A stretch of 45,857 nucleotides of DNA, from NCBI GenBank assembly GCA_025355105.1, contig JANYAE010000002.1, positions 1 to 45,857 on the forward strand, written 5' to 3'. Under the pieces are notes generated by a model, which was given only the letters and a program-made list of their open reading frames with translations, searched no databases and had not been told where the DNA came from. This document shows, piece after piece, positions 45,549 through 45,857 of this stretch. The DNA is from Pseudomonadota bacterium (GTDB lineage Bacteria; Pseudomonadota; Gammaproteobacteria; Steroidobacterales; Steroidobacteraceae). A program made the position numbers and the translations under genes. Every line of letters starts with the position of its first letter. Positions within the stretch are counted from its first letter, which is position 1.

Positions 45549-45857
45549 GGTGTCGCCGCCGGCGCGGCCCGCGGCTTCGGCAGCGGCGCGAACACCTCGA
45601 AGCTCAGCGAGATCGCGCCGAGCGCGAACGCATGCGGGATGCAGGTCATGCGGCTCTGGCGGTTGCGGGTCGCGAACAGCGGCAGCAGCTCCCGGTCGAA
45701 CTGCTCGACGAGCTCGCAATCGCCGGCCTCGAGCCAGTGCGGCTCGCGCTCCCGGTACGCCACCGCCTTCCAGGCGCCGGGCGCGCGTGCCACCGCCTCG
45801 CCCGCGGCCGCCGGCGGGGCGGCCGCTTCCGGTGCCAGCGTGTGGAAGCTCGCGCGC
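45545..45857 (-). CDS. Unknown protein, 5' end beyond window
   Basis: The reading frame is open from the right edge to a TAG at 45545-45547, giving the last 103 residues. An Ala/Pro-rich linker is followed by WKAVAYREREPHWLEAGDCE, LVEQFDRELLPLF and RMTCIPHAFALGAISLSFEV. A GTG at 45793 could start a short version of 82 residues, but the frame continues upstream, so a longer protein is likelier. I do not recognise the family. It overlaps the end of apaH tail to tail. Confidence 0.55.
   Translation of the reverse strand, partial: RASFHTLAPEAAAPPAAAGEAVARAPGAWKAVAYREREPHWLEAGDCELVEQFDRELLPLFATRNRQSRMTCIPHAFALGAISLSFEVFAPLPKPRAAPAATP

Overview
The window is a GC-rich (about 70% by eye) bacterial chromosome segment, densely packed with housekeeping genes. 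The blocks hemA-prfA-prmC / TPR-lolB-ispE-tRNA-Gln-prs-rplY-pth-ychF, gatCAB / mreBCD-mrdAB and amgK-murU / lptD-surA-pdxA-rsmA-apaG-apaH are arrangements known from Gammaproteobacteria such as Pseudomonas. LptD, LolB, SurA and RlpA show a diderm outer membrane. GatCAB, AmgK/MurU recycling and the high GC point away from enterics towards a Pseudomonas-, Xanthomonas- or Steroidobacter-like gammaproteobacterium. The genus cannot be fixed from sequence reading alone. Layout: 1-3.7 kb is accessory-like, with a doubtful ORF fragment at the left edge, an M61 metallopeptidase, an FkbM methyltransferase and non-coding DNA. 3.7-12.8 kb (minus strand) runs downstream to upstream as tRNA-Met, a large Ig-fold lipoprotein, ychF, pth, rplY, prs, tRNA-Gln, ispE, lolB and a TPR lipoprotein. 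12.9-17.3 kb (plus) is hemA-prfA-prmC, ppiB and mtgA. 17.3-20.2 kb (plus) is a self-contained cassette: a six-TM protein of unknown function, a winged-helix regulator, a DUF4173-type membrane protein and a small overlapping ORF. It has a sigma-70-like promoter and two copies of one palindromic operator. 20.2-25.1 kb (minus) holds a TonB-like protein and gatC-gatA-gatB-hslO. 25.2-35.0 kb (plus) is a cell-wall elongation run: mreBCD, mrdA (PBP2), rodA, mltB, rlpA, dacA, D-amino acid transaminase and ybeD. 35.0-38.4 kb (minus) is lipA-lipB and amgK-murU. 38.4-45.5 kb (plus) is lptD-surA-pdxA-rsmA-usp-apaG-apaH, followed by an unknown minus-strand gene cut by the right edge. How the genes fit together: much of the window builds, remodels and recycles the envelope. 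MreBCD, PBP2 and RodA elongate the wall. MtgA polymerises glycan. MltB, RlpA and DacA trim it. The transaminase can use released D-Ala. AmgK and MurU return MurNAc to UDP-MurNAc. LptD, LolB and SurA assemble the outer membrane. The rest serves translation (PrfA, PrmC, Pth, L25, YchF, GatCAB, RsmA, two tRNAs) and cofactor or nucleotide supply (HemA, IspE, Prs, LipA/LipB, PdxA). Genes are packed tightly, and eight adjacent pairs share ATGA or GTGA start/stop overlaps. The best candidate for something undescribed is the 17.3-20.2 kb cassette with its twin operators.
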